The translations under genes were made by a program, and so were the position numbers. This document shows, in pieces, positions 1-6,711 of a stretch of 7,063 nt of DNA. Source of the DNA: Anaerolineae bacterium. GTDB lineage: Bacteria > Chloroflexota > Anaerolineae > DUEN01. Positions within the stretch are counted from its first letter, which is position 1, and each line of letters begins with the position of its first letter. Location of the stretch: contig JAGHDS010000267.1 of NCBI GenBank assembly GCA_021159845.1, forward strand, positions 1 to 7,063, written 5' to 3'. The notes beneath the pieces are model-generated. The model saw only the letters and a program-made list of their open reading frames with translations. It was not told where the DNA came from and ran no database searches.

Positions 1-413
1 TCCCCGCGCTTGTCGCGCTAGATACGGATGCTTTCTCCCCTCTGTGGCGGCTTACCAGCAGGGAGATGGTCGAATTCCTCGTTACTAGTGGGCATTTCGT
101 AGTCGCCGAACGCAGTGGTGAGGTGGTCGGCTATGCCTGTAGCAACGTCCAGCGCGATGTAGGGCAAGTATACCGTTTGGCCGTCCACCCGGATGAGCAG
201 GGACAGGGCATCGGACAGATTCTGCTTGCCGATGCCCTGTCTTATTGTCAGAACGCTGGCGCCTTTTTGGTCATGCTTAACACGCAGCAGAGCAACCGCC
301 AATCGGAGCGGCTGTACCGCCGCTTCGGGTTTCAACCCACATCCCAGCGCATTCCTGTTATGATGGGCAGGATCCCTTCTCCAGCGGATCATCCCCAGAC
401 GTCTCGGCCGTAG
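1..413 (+). CDS. GNAT-family N-acetyltransferase, 3' part (5' end outside window)
   Basis: GNAT enzymes move an acyl group, usually acetyl from acetyl-CoA, onto an amine; the substrate cannot be read here. The frame (codons starting at base 3) is open to the left edge, and the residues before the first in-window ATG at 66 (LDTDAFSPLWRLTSREM) look like genuine GNAT N-terminal sequence, so the gene starts outside the window. At least 136 codons are visible. The CoA pyrophosphate-binding loop is clear: strand VYRLAVHP followed by QGQGIG (bases 198-215), matching Q/R-x-x-G-x-G/A. The family's late motif SERLYRRFGF (from about base 303) carries the usual tyrosine. The stop is TAG at 411-413. The next gene starts 133 bases on, so it is probably not tightly coupled. 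A RimI-like protein acetyltransferase is possible but not demonstrable. Confidence 0.87.
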   Translation, partial: PALVALDTDAFSPLWRLTSREMVEFLVTSGHFVVAERSGEVVGYACSNVQRDVGQVYRLAVHPDEQGQGIGQILLADALSYCQNAGAFLVMLNTQQSNRQSERLYRRFGFQPTSQRIPVMMGRIPSPADHPQTSRP

Positions 414-546
414 TCGACTCATCCCTGTCTCGTATTCATTCGAGGGGGCCTCCTCGTCGCGGGAACTTCTTCCCCTCTCTGACGTCTTGATGATACGCGA
501 TATGCTGGCTCTCAGTGTCCCCCTGGCAAAAACAGAGGGTGAGTAG

Positions 547-2874
547 ATGGTACCCCGGATGACCTGGAGATGGCTGCTCGTCCTGGTGTTCATCTTGGCA
601 GCCCTTCCAGTGGCGTGCACCCAGCCATTGCCTGATCCAAATACCTCGGAAGATGTCAGTGCTCATCTGGCGGCGGCCGTGGAGTCGTACATGGCGGGGC
701 TGCCCGGACCGCCGCCAAAGCTCTTTCGCACCACTCGTGTATACGACCGCAACGGCGTCTTGCTAGGCGAGTTTTGGGATGAAGGCCGACGATATTGGGT
801 CCCACTGGCTCGCATCGCCCCTGCTTTGCGGCAAGCGACCATCGCGACGGAGGATAAGACCTTTTACACCAATCCCGGCGTGGATTGGGCTGCAATCGCT
901 CGGGCCGTGTTCCAGAACGCGAAGAGCGGGAAGGCCATCTCCGGCGCCTCGACCATTACTCAGCAACTGGCCCGTAACATCGCCTTCACGTACGAGGAGC
1001 GCCTGGAACGCTCGGTAGACCGTAAAGTGAGGGAAGCCGCTCTGGCTCGTAGGCTGACCCGTCAGTTCTCCAAGGATGAGATCCTGGAGATGTATCTGAA
1101 CGTGGTCTACTATGGGCACCAGGCGTACGGTGCCGAAGCGGCCGCGCGCGTGTACTTCGGCAAGCCCGCGGCAGACCTCACGTTGGCCGAGAGCGCGCTC
1201 CTGGCCACGTTACCTCAAGTGCCCCGCGATCTGGACCCTTTGGCGCCGGGGAATCTGAGACGAGTCAAGGCGAGACAGGGTTTAGTGTTGGCTCTGATGG
1301 AGCGTAACGGGTTCATCACGCCGAATGAGGCGGCAGCCGCTTACGCTGAGCCGTTGGTATTCCATCCTATGGAAACTCCCGACATTGCTCCCCATTTTCT
1401 GCTCTATGTCCGGCACCTTCTGGAGGTCCGATACGGCCGGAACGTGGTCACCCGAGGGGGCCTGACAGTGATCACGACCCTGGACGCCCGGGTCCAGCGA
1501 GTGGCCCAGGCGGTCGTCCGGCAGCATGTTGAGGCTGCACGTGATCGATATCACCTGACGAACGCTGCATTGATCGCCATGAAGCCCGGGAGCGGAGAGA
1601 TACTGGCGATGGTGGGCAGCGTGGACTATTACAACGCGGAGATTGATGGCCAGGTGAATGTTACCCTGCGGCCTCGTCAGCCCGGCTCGGCGATCAAGCC
1701 GATCTTGTATGCGCTGGCTTTTACAAAGGGGTTCAGCCCAGCGAGCCTGATCTGGGACATCCCCACGGAATTTCCGCTCGGCGATGGCAGGACCTATGCG
1801 CCACAGAATTATGATGGGAAATTCCACGGCCCGGTGCGCCTACGGGAGGCGCTGGCGAACTCCTACAACGTGCCTGCCGTTAAGTTGTTGAACCGGGTCG
1901 GCGTCGCAGAGATGCTGACGATGGCGCACATGATGGGCGTGCAAGGGTTGGATCGCCCAGCGGATTACTATGGGCTTTCCCTCGCATTGGGAGGCGGTGA
2001 AGTCACTCTGATGAGCTTGACCAGCGCGTTCGCCACATTGGCTAATGGAGGGAAGCATGTTCCTCCAGTTGCCATCCTCAGCATAGCGGATAGCGCCGGG
2101 CACACGATCATGCGTTACGAACCCCCATCGCCCCGGCCCGTCATTGATCCCCGGGTCGCCTACCTGGTCACCTCGATCCTCTCGGACAACGAGGCTCGCG
2201 CCCCCATGTTCGGCCATCATAGTCCGCTGTTGCTCAGTCGGCCGGCAGCGGCCAAGACCGGCACCACGACGGATTGGCGGGATAACTGGACGATCGGCTA
2301 CACACCCTATCTGGTGGCTGGTGTATGGGCGGGAAATAGCGATGGCACGCCCATGCTCCACACATCCGGGCTCACCGGGGCTGCTCCCATCTGGCACGAT
2401 TTCATGGAGGCGCTGTTTGCCGATCCGGCGTTGGATGCGGCTGTGCGCGAGCCGGACGAGCCGCTGTCCTTTCCGCGCCCTGATGGGATCGTTGAGGCCC
2501 CTATCTGCGATCTCTCATCATTGAACTTCGGCCCGGATTGTCCGGCCAAGCGCACGGAACTCTTCATCGATCCATCTCAGCCGATCATGGCAGGGCCATT
2601 CGCCAGCCAGATACAAGGCCCGGCTGGGGACGCGGGCGCAGCCATTCCCGAGCCCCCGGGTACATCGGATCCAGCCTGGACGATCGTGCGCGTAGTCCAA
2701 TTGGCACCCACGCAGGATGTGGACGAATCGTCCCCGCCCCTGTGCACAACGGACACTGGCGGCCAGCCTATGGCGGTCATCCGGGTGCCTGAGGATCCAG
2801 ACGAGGCTCGTCGCGTCCGGGAGTGGGCCGCCCGAGCACATATTCCGGTAGAACCGCCCCCATGTGACAGCTAG
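547..2874 (+). CDS. Bifunctional class A penicillin-binding protein (GT51 transglycosylase + transpeptidase)
   Basis: Polymerises lipid II into glycan strands and cross-links the stem peptides on the outer face of the cytoplasmic membrane. It has 775 residues, a usual length for PBP1A-type enzymes. Residues 9-23 form one hydrophobic anchor after a very short basic N-terminus. The GT51 domain (about 60-250) shows catalytic E102-D103 in EDKTFYTNPG, GASTITQQ (133-140), then RKVREAALA and EMYLNVVYYG. The penicillin-binding domain (about 310-620) has all three active-site motifs: S381-x-x-K384, S439-Y-N441 and K570-T-G572. A tail of about 150 residues holds Cys654, Cys665, Cys733 and Cys773, which could form disulfides. 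The start at 547 is supported by GAGGGTGAG (535-543); the ATG at 559 would be the alternative. Cys24 follows P-V-A, a poor lipobox, so lipidation is doubtful. Asn109 stands where the family usually has His. Both catalytic centres look intact. Confidence 0.96.
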   Translation: MVPRMTWRWLLVLVFILAALPVACTQPLPDPNTSEDVSAHLAAAVESYMAGLPGPPPKLFRTTRVYDRNGVLLGEFWDEGRRYWVPLARIAPALRQATIATEDKTFYTNPGVDWAAIARAVFQNAKSGKAISGASTITQQLARNIAFTYEERLERSVDRKVREAALARRLTRQFSKDEILEMYLNVVYYGHQAYGAEAAARVYFGKPAADLTLAESALLATLPQVPRDLDPLAPGNLRRVKARQGLVLALMERNGFITPNEAAAAYAEPLVFHPMETPDIAPHFLLYVRHLLEVRYGRNVVTRGGLTVITTLDARVQRVAQAVVRQHVEAARDRYHLTNAALIAMKPGSGEILAMVGSVDYYNAEIDGQVNVTLRPRQPGSAIKPILYALAFTKGFSPASLIWDIPTEFPLGDGRTYAPQNYDGKFHGPVRLREALANSYNVPAVKLLNRVGVAEMLTMAHMMGVQGLDRPADYYGLSLALGGGEVTLMSLTSAFATLANGGKHVPPVAILSIADSAGHTIMRYEPPSPRPVIDPRVAYLVTSILSDNEARAPMFGHHSPLLLSRPAAAKTGTTTDWRDNWTIGYTPYLVAGVWAGNSDGTPMLHTSGLTGAAPIWHDFMEALFADPALDAAVREPDEPLSFPRPDGIVEAPICDLSSLNFGPDCPAKRTELFIDPSQPIMAGPFASQIQGPAGDAGAAIPEPPGTSDPAWTIVRVVQLAPTQDVDESSPPLCTTDTGGQPMAVIRVPEDPDEARRVREWAARAHIPVEPPPCDS

Positions 2875-3135
2875 GCATCTGGCGCTGTTGTGCCTTGGTC
2901 CCTATGCCCCGCATGAGGCCTTGGTCGGAGGGATGGGATTTTTCCGTCGCCTTTCCTGCGCCAATGTGGGCTCAACGGTGAGCTACCGCTGGGATGGCGT
3001 AAGGTAAGGAAGATGAGAATTAAGTATTATTTACTGGTAAGGTATGGTGCGCGACCCTTTGGGGTGGCGAGTCGTCATCTCATGTAGAGTTGGAATCTCT
3101 CCTTTCATCGTCGCACAAGCCAGGAGGAATGACCC
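2875..3135. other. Intergenic region between PBP and surface-protein genes
   Basis: No gene is visible. It holds a 9-base direct repeat GCCTTGGTC (2892-2900 and 2918-2926), and a possible nested fold: CGCCA/TGGCG (2959-2963 with 2995-2999) enclosing GCTCA/TGAGC (2970-2974 with 2979-2983, loop ACGG). An AT-rich patch at about 3017-3035 contains TATTAT (3025-3030), but no good -35 box sits at the right distance, so it is only a possible promoter for the downstream gene. No U-tailed terminator for the PBP gene is evident. A strong ribosome binding site, AGGAGG (3122-3127), lies 8 bases before the ATG at 3136. Confidence 0.4.
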
Positions 3136-4686
3136 ATGAGACGCCCTATGTCAAGATCTTATTGGATGTGGCTTATACTTTCATTGATCCTCGTATTCTC
3201 GCTTTCCTGGAGCGGTATTGCTTGGGCTGATACGGGGGTGCTTCCCAAGCGTATCCGCCCGTCGGGTGTCCAAAGCCCGATGACATGTCAGGAAGCGGTC
3301 ACGAACGGTGGTTTTGAGAGCAACGCGGCATGGATATTTCCGATTACCCCGGCTACGGGTGGTTATGACACAGCAGGGGCTCACACGGGGGAGCGCGGTG
3401 CTCGATTGGGATTGCTACCGGATATGGCTCTCACCAATCCGGAGCTCGTCGGCACCGTTCAGTACAATCTCCTGGGGGAGGCAACCTCCGGCAGCGATGC
3501 TTACTCCACGACGTATCAGCGCATCACCATCCCCGCGACGGCGGACTCCGTCATACTCTCTTACTGGTACAAACCCGGCACGGAGGCAACGGCTGGCAGC
3601 CGGGATCATCAACGAGTGATGCTGCTGGACGCTTATTACAGGCCGTTGGTCGATCTTACTGGCTCGCAGTTGGAGGGAACCAACCAGTGGACCTACCGTT
3701 CCTTTGACGTCACTCCCTACAAGGGGCGCACAGTGGTGCTCTATTTCGAGGTATATAACGACAGCACTGGCCCCGATGGACGTACCTGGATGTATGTAGA
3801 CGATGTCAGCATCCAGGTATGTGAAACAGAAGCGACCCCACCCCCTATCCTGGTGGACCTCGGTTGCTACGACGGGACGAATCCCACGGACGGCTACGTG
3901 GACGTAGATCAGCCCTTGAGCCAGGATCAGATCGCGATGATCCAAGGACGAACGGCTTACCTTTCCTTCGAGCTTAATGCCAACGATGACAGCCAGCTGA
4001 CCTATGGTTTCCTGGATGACATCAGCTTCACAGTAGGAGAGGATCGCACTGCCAAGCATAGTCCCAACGCTATATCCGAGTCTGACATGATCGCCAATGG
4101 CGGCTTCGAGACAGGGGATTTCACCTTCTGGCAAATCCACGGCAGTATATTGCCGGACTTGGTCACCGATCCCGATTTCGTTCATAGCGGTTCGTACGCC
4201 GCTTTGATCGGCGGCTATGCTGATGCCAACGACTGGATCCGTCAGGCTTTAGTCATCCCATCGGATCTGACCAGCGCTCGCGTCCGGTACAGCTATTATC
4301 TGGCCAGCAATGAGACAGATGTGGGCCAGGATCAACTGTGTGTGCGCCTACGGGCTGCCGATGGCCTCCCTGTGCCGACGCCAACTCCTACTCCCACTCC
4401 AACGAACACGCCGACGCCCACAAGCACACCGACTCCGACACCCACGAGCACGCCTACAGCCACCCCTACCCCAACGGCGACACCAACGCCTACAAGTACA
4501 CCTACAATCACACCGACCGCCACAGCAACGCCTGAGCCGACGGTGCCTCCGTCAAACCCGAGCTCACCCTCGATATTTAAGATGTTCATCCCTTCCGTAT
4601 CGAAAGGGTTGATCATCCCCATCGGGATTGCGGCACTCGGCGCAGCCTTGCTGAACGTCGCCGCACATAAGAAGCGCAAGCATTAG
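3136..4686 (+). CDS. Secreted surface protein: 'NGGFE' beta-sandwich domains, Pro/Thr stalk, C-terminal membrane anchor
   Basis: No named function; it is probably displayed on the cell surface and may bind carbohydrate or another ligand. Residues 1-31 are a signal peptide (basic start, hydrophobic 10-29, likely cleavage AWA|D). Domain 1 (about 51-229) runs from V-T-N-G-G-F-E (NGGFE 57-61) to DDVSIQVC (222-229), the layout of a jelly-roll, CBM-like module. Residues 237-300, ending DDISFTV, match only the C-terminal half of domain 1. Residues 321-413, starting NGGFETGDF, match only its N-terminal half. Then come a Thr/Pro stalk (414 to about 466), a Ser/Pro linker, F-I-P-S-V (484-488), a hydrophobic helix (492-510) and the basic tail KKRKH (512-516). 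The start has an excellent RBS, AGGAGG with 8-base spacing. The gene appears monocistronic, ending at the 4725-4756 hairpin. The export and anchor reading is firm; ligand binding is inference from fold-like motifs only. Confidence 0.88.
   Translation: MRRPMSRSYWMWLILSLILVFSLSWSGIAWADTGVLPKRIRPSGVQSPMTCQEAVTNGGFESNAAWIFPITPATGGYDTAGAHTGERGARLGLLPDMALTNPELVGTVQYNLLGEATSGSDAYSTTYQRITIPATADSVILSYWYKPGTEATAGSRDHQRVMLLDAYYRPLVDLTGSQLEGTNQWTYRSFDVTPYKGRTVVLYFEVYNDSTGPDGRTWMYVDDVSIQVCETEATPPPILVDLGCYDGTNPTDGYVDVDQPLSQDQIAMIQGRTAYLSFELNANDDSQLTYGFLDDISFTVGEDRTAKHSPNAISESDMIANGGFETGDFTFWQIHGSILPDLVTDPDFVHSGSYAALIGGYADANDWIRQALVIPSDLTSARVRYSYYLASNETDVGQDQLCVRLRAADGLPVPTPTPTPTPTNTPTPTSTPTPTPTSTPTATPTPTATPTPTSTPTITPTATATPEPTVPPSNPSSPSIFKMFIPSVSKGLIIPIGIAALGAALLNVAAHKKRKH
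4375..4533 (+). repeat. Low-complexity Thr-Pro coding repeat (surface stalk)
   Basis: Codons for alternating Thr and Pro, with Ala, Ser, Asn or Ile substitutions, fill residues 414 to about 466 of the surface protein. Such stretches act as extended, often glycosylated spacers in secreted proteins; glycosylation here is inference. Codon choice varies (ACG/ACT/ACA/ACC and CCG/CCA/CCT/CCC), so the repeat is kept at protein level rather than being a fresh DNA expansion. The opposite strand reads as an artefactual Val-Gly repeat. Confidence 0.85.
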
Positions 4687-4724
4687 CAGCAGAGGATAGA
4701 TAAGGACAATAGAAAGCGGGAGTA

Positions 4725-4756
4725 AATCAGGGCAGGCGAAACAGCCTGCCCTGATT
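4725..4756 (+). terminator. Rho-independent-type terminator of the surface-protein gene
   Basis: A perfect 13-bp stem, AATCAGGGCAGGC (4725-4737) with its complement (4744-4756), and a 6-base loop GAAACA. It starts 38 bases after the stop codon at 4686. The 3' side continues TT-ATATCC, so the U-tract is short and interrupted. The exact, GC-rich stem and its position still make a terminator, or a 3'-end stabiliser, the best reading. Confidence 0.75.
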
Positions 4757-4760
4757 ATAT

Positions 4761-4947
4761 CCTCAATAGGCGGACGTCCATTCCATGCTATCGCAAACGG
4801 GCAGGCGTAACCATGCTACTCAACTGGGTGAAATGCTCCCCGATCGGGGGGAAGGTAGTAACCTGGGAAGAGGCAGGGGCCTCCTCACGAGGATGACGGA
4901 GTATCGTTCGGATCCAGATCGTCATACCGAGATGTCGAGAAAAATAG
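4761..4947. other. Gene-free stretch before the 4948 promoter
   Basis: I find no credible gene here. The 120-codon frame from 4785 lacks an RBS and any recognisable motif. The one notable element is the 12-base perfect palindrome CCCCGATCGGGG (4838-4849), centred on GATC, which could be a regulator site or a chance GC-rich palindrome. It lies about 100 bases upstream of the promoter. No tRNA or recognised riboswitch consensus was found by eye. Confidence 0.4.
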
Positions 4948-4976
4948 TTGCAACTCCAGTCATTGGCTGCTATACT
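4948..4976 (+). promoter_or_regulatory. Sigma70-type promoter with extended -10, upstream of the 5160 gene
   Basis: The -35 box is TTGCAA (4948-4953; 4 of 6 matches to TTGACA). A 17-base spacer follows, then the -10 box TATACT (4971-4976; 5 of 6 matches to TATAAT), preceded by TGC (4968-4970), an extended -10. The optimal spacing and the TG element make this the best promoter in the window. Transcription would start near 4983, giving a leader of about 177 bases before the ATG at 5160. Confidence 0.65.
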
Positions 4977-4982
4977 GAAGGT

Positions 4983-5159
4983 AGAGTGTTACGACGCCAA
5001 TTGCCGATTGAGGTAAAAGGCTCTTTGTTCCTTCAGAAATCCACGCACAGGAAGTACTCCCGGACCAGCCTCCGGGCCGTCTGGTTTCTCGCGAGGAATG
5101 GGCGGTGGGCTGGCACCCCCATGTTGTACATCTGCACACCTACTTGAGGAGGGCAGGAT
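4983..5159 (+). promoter_or_regulatory. Long 5' leader with alternative hairpins and strong RBS
   Basis: This is the predicted untranslated leader of the 5160 gene. CCCGGA (5059-5064) can pair with TCCGGG (5071-5076) over a 6-base loop. ACCAG (5064-5068), which starts inside that hairpin, can instead pair with CTGGT (5081-5085), so the two folds exclude each other. CTCGCGAG (5089-5096) is self-complementary. The leader ends with a near-ideal RBS, GAGGAGGG (5146-5153), six bases before the ATG. It matches no riboswitch class that I recognise, and regulation through the leader is only a possibility. Confidence 0.35.
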
Positions 5160-6254
5160 ATGAAAAACCATCTGCTTATCCCACTGTTCGTCCTGGTGTT
5201 CGTTCTGGCCTCGGCGGTGGCGCCCACCGCGCGAGCGCAAGAGTCTCCCATTGCCCCCGAGTGCTTCAACCTGTCCGCAGATGACTGTGCTTTCCTGATG
5301 ACGGCTTTGGCCAAAACGGGTCAAGACGTGACCTCATTCAATCAGAGTTTCCATCTTCAAGTTACCCTGAATGGGTGGATGGGGCAGGCTGATACGAACG
5401 ATTTCACGCTCGACGTGAAGGGACATGGCCCCTTCATCATCGATCCTGCCAAGGCACTGCAGAACCCCCTGGCAGCTGTCTCAGCGATGCTCGACATGCA
5501 GGCGACATCCTCTGGTGGCGGTCAGAGGCTCAGCAGTATGATGGACATTCGTTATGTGGACAGCACGGGCTACTGGACGGATCCAGCTACCGGTCAGTGG
5601 CTGGGATTAAGCGCGGACGAGGTTATGGGGCTCATGGCGATGGCCGCAGGACTGGCCGCCCAGCCCGAGCAGTTGGCAAAAATCGCCACGCCTGCCGGTG
5701 CCCCGATCGCTCCAGCGGTTACGAAGGAGGCAGTGGATCTCAGTGCCGACCTCGCCACCACGAATATAGCAGAGGTGCTCCCCACGCCATCCTTCGTCGT
5801 CAATTACGTACGCAAGGACGACGTCAAGATGATGGGACGAACCTTATCCCCATTCAGCCTCGATCTGGATATGGCGCCGCTTCTCGCATCCAAGCAATTC
5901 CAGAGCTTCCTGGTTCAGGTGCTCTCGACGGCAGGACAGGGCGACCAGGACCCAGGCTTGCTTATGGCAGCCCAGATGGCTCCAACTGTGCTCGACCACA
6001 CCTCTGTCACGTTGAACGTGACGTTGTGGGTTGGAGAGGACGATATGCTCTTGCATAAGGTCACCCTGGACATGCAAACCGCCGTGGACGTTGACGCGGT
6101 GCTGGGGCTCGGTAAGACAGGCGCAGGACCAGCAACGGTAGAGGTACATGCCGACGTGACACTGGATCACATCAACCAGCATATGATGGTAAGCGCCCCC
6201 GAACACGCGACGATGCTCGCTCCGTCTGGGCTTAGCGCGGCGCTGATGCAGTGA
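5160..6254 (+). CDS. Secreted protein of unknown function, possibly LppX/LolA-like fold
   Basis: 364 residues. Residues 1-26 are a signal peptidase I-type signal (hydrophobic 5-21, cleavage ARA|QE). There is no lipobox, so the mature protein is predicted to be soluble outside the membrane. Cys35 and Cys43 (ECFNLSADDC) are the only cysteines seen and probably form a disulfide. The mature part alternates amphipathic strands: SFHLQVTLNGWM, FTLDVKGHGPF, MDIRYVDSTGYW, and late SVTLNVTLWVGEDDMLLHKVTLDM followed by ATVEVHADVTLDHIN. A strand pattern ending in 'W-V-G-x-D-D-x-L-x-x-K' is reminiscent of LppX/LprG or LolA-like lipid-handling folds, but this is a weak resemblance, not a family assignment. 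The middle (about 155-200) is Ala-rich and probably helical. The RBS GAGGAGGG (5146-5153) supports this start. The gene follows its own promoter at 4948 and may be co-transcribed with the small membrane protein at 6388. Confidence 0.85.
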   Translation: MKNHLLIPLFVLVFVLASAVAPTARAQESPIAPECFNLSADDCAFLMTALAKTGQDVTSFNQSFHLQVTLNGWMGQADTNDFTLDVKGHGPFIIDPAKALQNPLAAVSAMLDMQATSSGGGQRLSSMMDIRYVDSTGYWTDPATGQWLGLSADEVMGLMAMAAGLAAQPEQLAKIATPAGAPIAPAVTKEAVDLSADLATTNIAEVLPTPSFVVNYVRKDDVKMMGRTLSPFSLDLDMAPLLASKQFQSFLVQVLSTAGQGDQDPGLLMAAQMAPTVLDHTSVTLNVTLWVGEDDMLLHKVTLDMQTAVDVDAVLGLGKTGAGPATVEVHADVTLDHINQHMMVSAPEHATMLAPSGLSAALMQ

Positions 6255-6273
6255 GTCAAGTACTTGATAGGTA

Positions 6274-6318
6274 TGAGCTGGCCTGAGTTCCAGCGGGCCA
6301 GCTCCAGTGGCGTACTGG
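6274..6318 (+). other. Two adjacent hairpins between the 5160 and 6388 genes
   Basis: GAGCTGGCC (6275-6283) pairs perfectly with GGCCAGCTC (6296-6304); two more inner pairs (T6284-G6295, G6285-C6294) leave an 8-base loop. Directly after it, CCAGT (6304-6308) can pair with ACTGG (6314-6318). There is no U-tract, so this is not a classic terminator. It could be a processing or stabilising structure that sets different levels for the two genes, or a weak terminator. Confidence 0.5.
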
Positions 6319-6387
6319 GCCATCGTCTGTCACCGCGTATATACGGGTCAAGCCGATCACCCGGAGTAACGAGTAAAGAAGCGCCCC

Positions 6388-6606
6388 ATGAAAGACTTGA
6401 AGACACAAATTCGAGTGACAATGGTATTGGGGGTTTTGTGCTTGTTTCTAGTGGTGATCAGCCATCTGGCGCTGACTGACATCTACCACGCCGAAGCCGA
6501 CACCTCTCTGGAATGGAGTGTCGTGCGCCTCAGCACGATAGCTTTCTTGGCATTTATAAGTCTGGCACTGCTAGTGTTGAAGCGAGCGCTGAGAGCGATA
6601 TCATGA
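6388..6606 (+). CDS. Small two-helix membrane protein, function unknown
   Basis: 72 residues with a short charged N-terminus (MKDLKTQIR), a first membrane helix at about 10-29, a polar loop with conserved-looking TDIYHAEAD and SLEW (30-43), a second helix at about 46-64, and a basic end (KRALRA). The positive charge at both ends suggests both termini face the cytoplasm and the acidic loop faces out. It is probably real, since two well-formed hydrophobic segments are unlikely by chance. The RBS is modest: AAAGAAG (6375-6381), six bases before ATG. It lies 133 bases after the secreted-protein gene and may share its transcript. I do not recognise a named family. It could be an accessory subunit or simply a conserved hypothetical protein. 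Confidence 0.7.
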   Translation: MKDLKTQIRVTMVLGVLCLFLVVISHLALTDIYHAEADTSLEWSVVRLSTIAFLAFISLALLVLKRALRAIS

Positions 6607-6679
6607 CACGGCGGTCTGCCCCCCACTGCAGCCGATCCGCTTCCGCTGGCGCTACGGCGGGCGGTTGAGCTTTTCCGTT

Positions 6680-6711
6680 AGATGCCGGGAAACGTTAGAA
6701 TCCCGGCATCT
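6680..6711 (+). terminator. Terminator-like hairpin after the small membrane-protein gene
   Basis: A perfect 11-bp stem, AGATGCCGGGA (6680-6690) with TCCCGGCATCT (6701-6711), and a 10-base loop. It lies 74 bases after the stop codon at 6606. The downstream bases, TGTAGTG, lack a clear U-tract, so intrinsic termination may be weak. The position suits the end of the 5160-6606 transcription unit. Confidence 0.5.

Noticed and set aside
479..506. Promoter for the PBP gene (CTGACG, 16 bases, TATGCT)
   Set aside because: Both boxes match only 4 of 6 positions and the spacer is short, so this is within chance for a GC-rich region.
604..618. Lipoprotein signal at PBP Cys24
   Set aside because: The residues before the cysteine are L-P-V-A; Pro at -3 does not fit the lipobox, and class A PBPs normally use an uncleaved anchor helix.
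18..620. 200-codon open frame on the minus strand
   Set aside because: It lies antisense to the GNAT gene, whose CoA-binding loop is unmistakable, and into the PBP start. Its translation is rich in Arg and Ser with no motif or signal.
1282..2397. Two long minus-strand open frames (1282-1827 and 1840-2397)
   Set aside because: Both are antisense to the PBP transpeptidase domain with its intact SxxK, SxN and KTG motifs. Neither has a plausible product.
3415..4185. 256-codon open frame on the minus strand
   Set aside because: Fully antisense to the surface-protein gene, which has an RBS, a signal peptide and repeated domains. The minus-strand product shows no recognisable motif and is a by-product of GC-rich coding.
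4375..4533. CRISPR array or tandem DNA repeat
   Set aside because: The periodicity comes from Thr-Pro codons in frame with a real gene, with variable third bases and no spacer structure.
4332..4679. Minus-strand frame encoding a Val-Gly repeat
   Set aside because: It is the mirror of the Thr/Pro codon repeat on the plus strand and not an independent elastin-like protein.
4785..5147. 120-codon plus-strand frame before the 5160 gene
   Set aside because: It has no RBS and no motif, contains the 4948 promoter, and ends inside the RBS of the next gene. A leader region explains it better.
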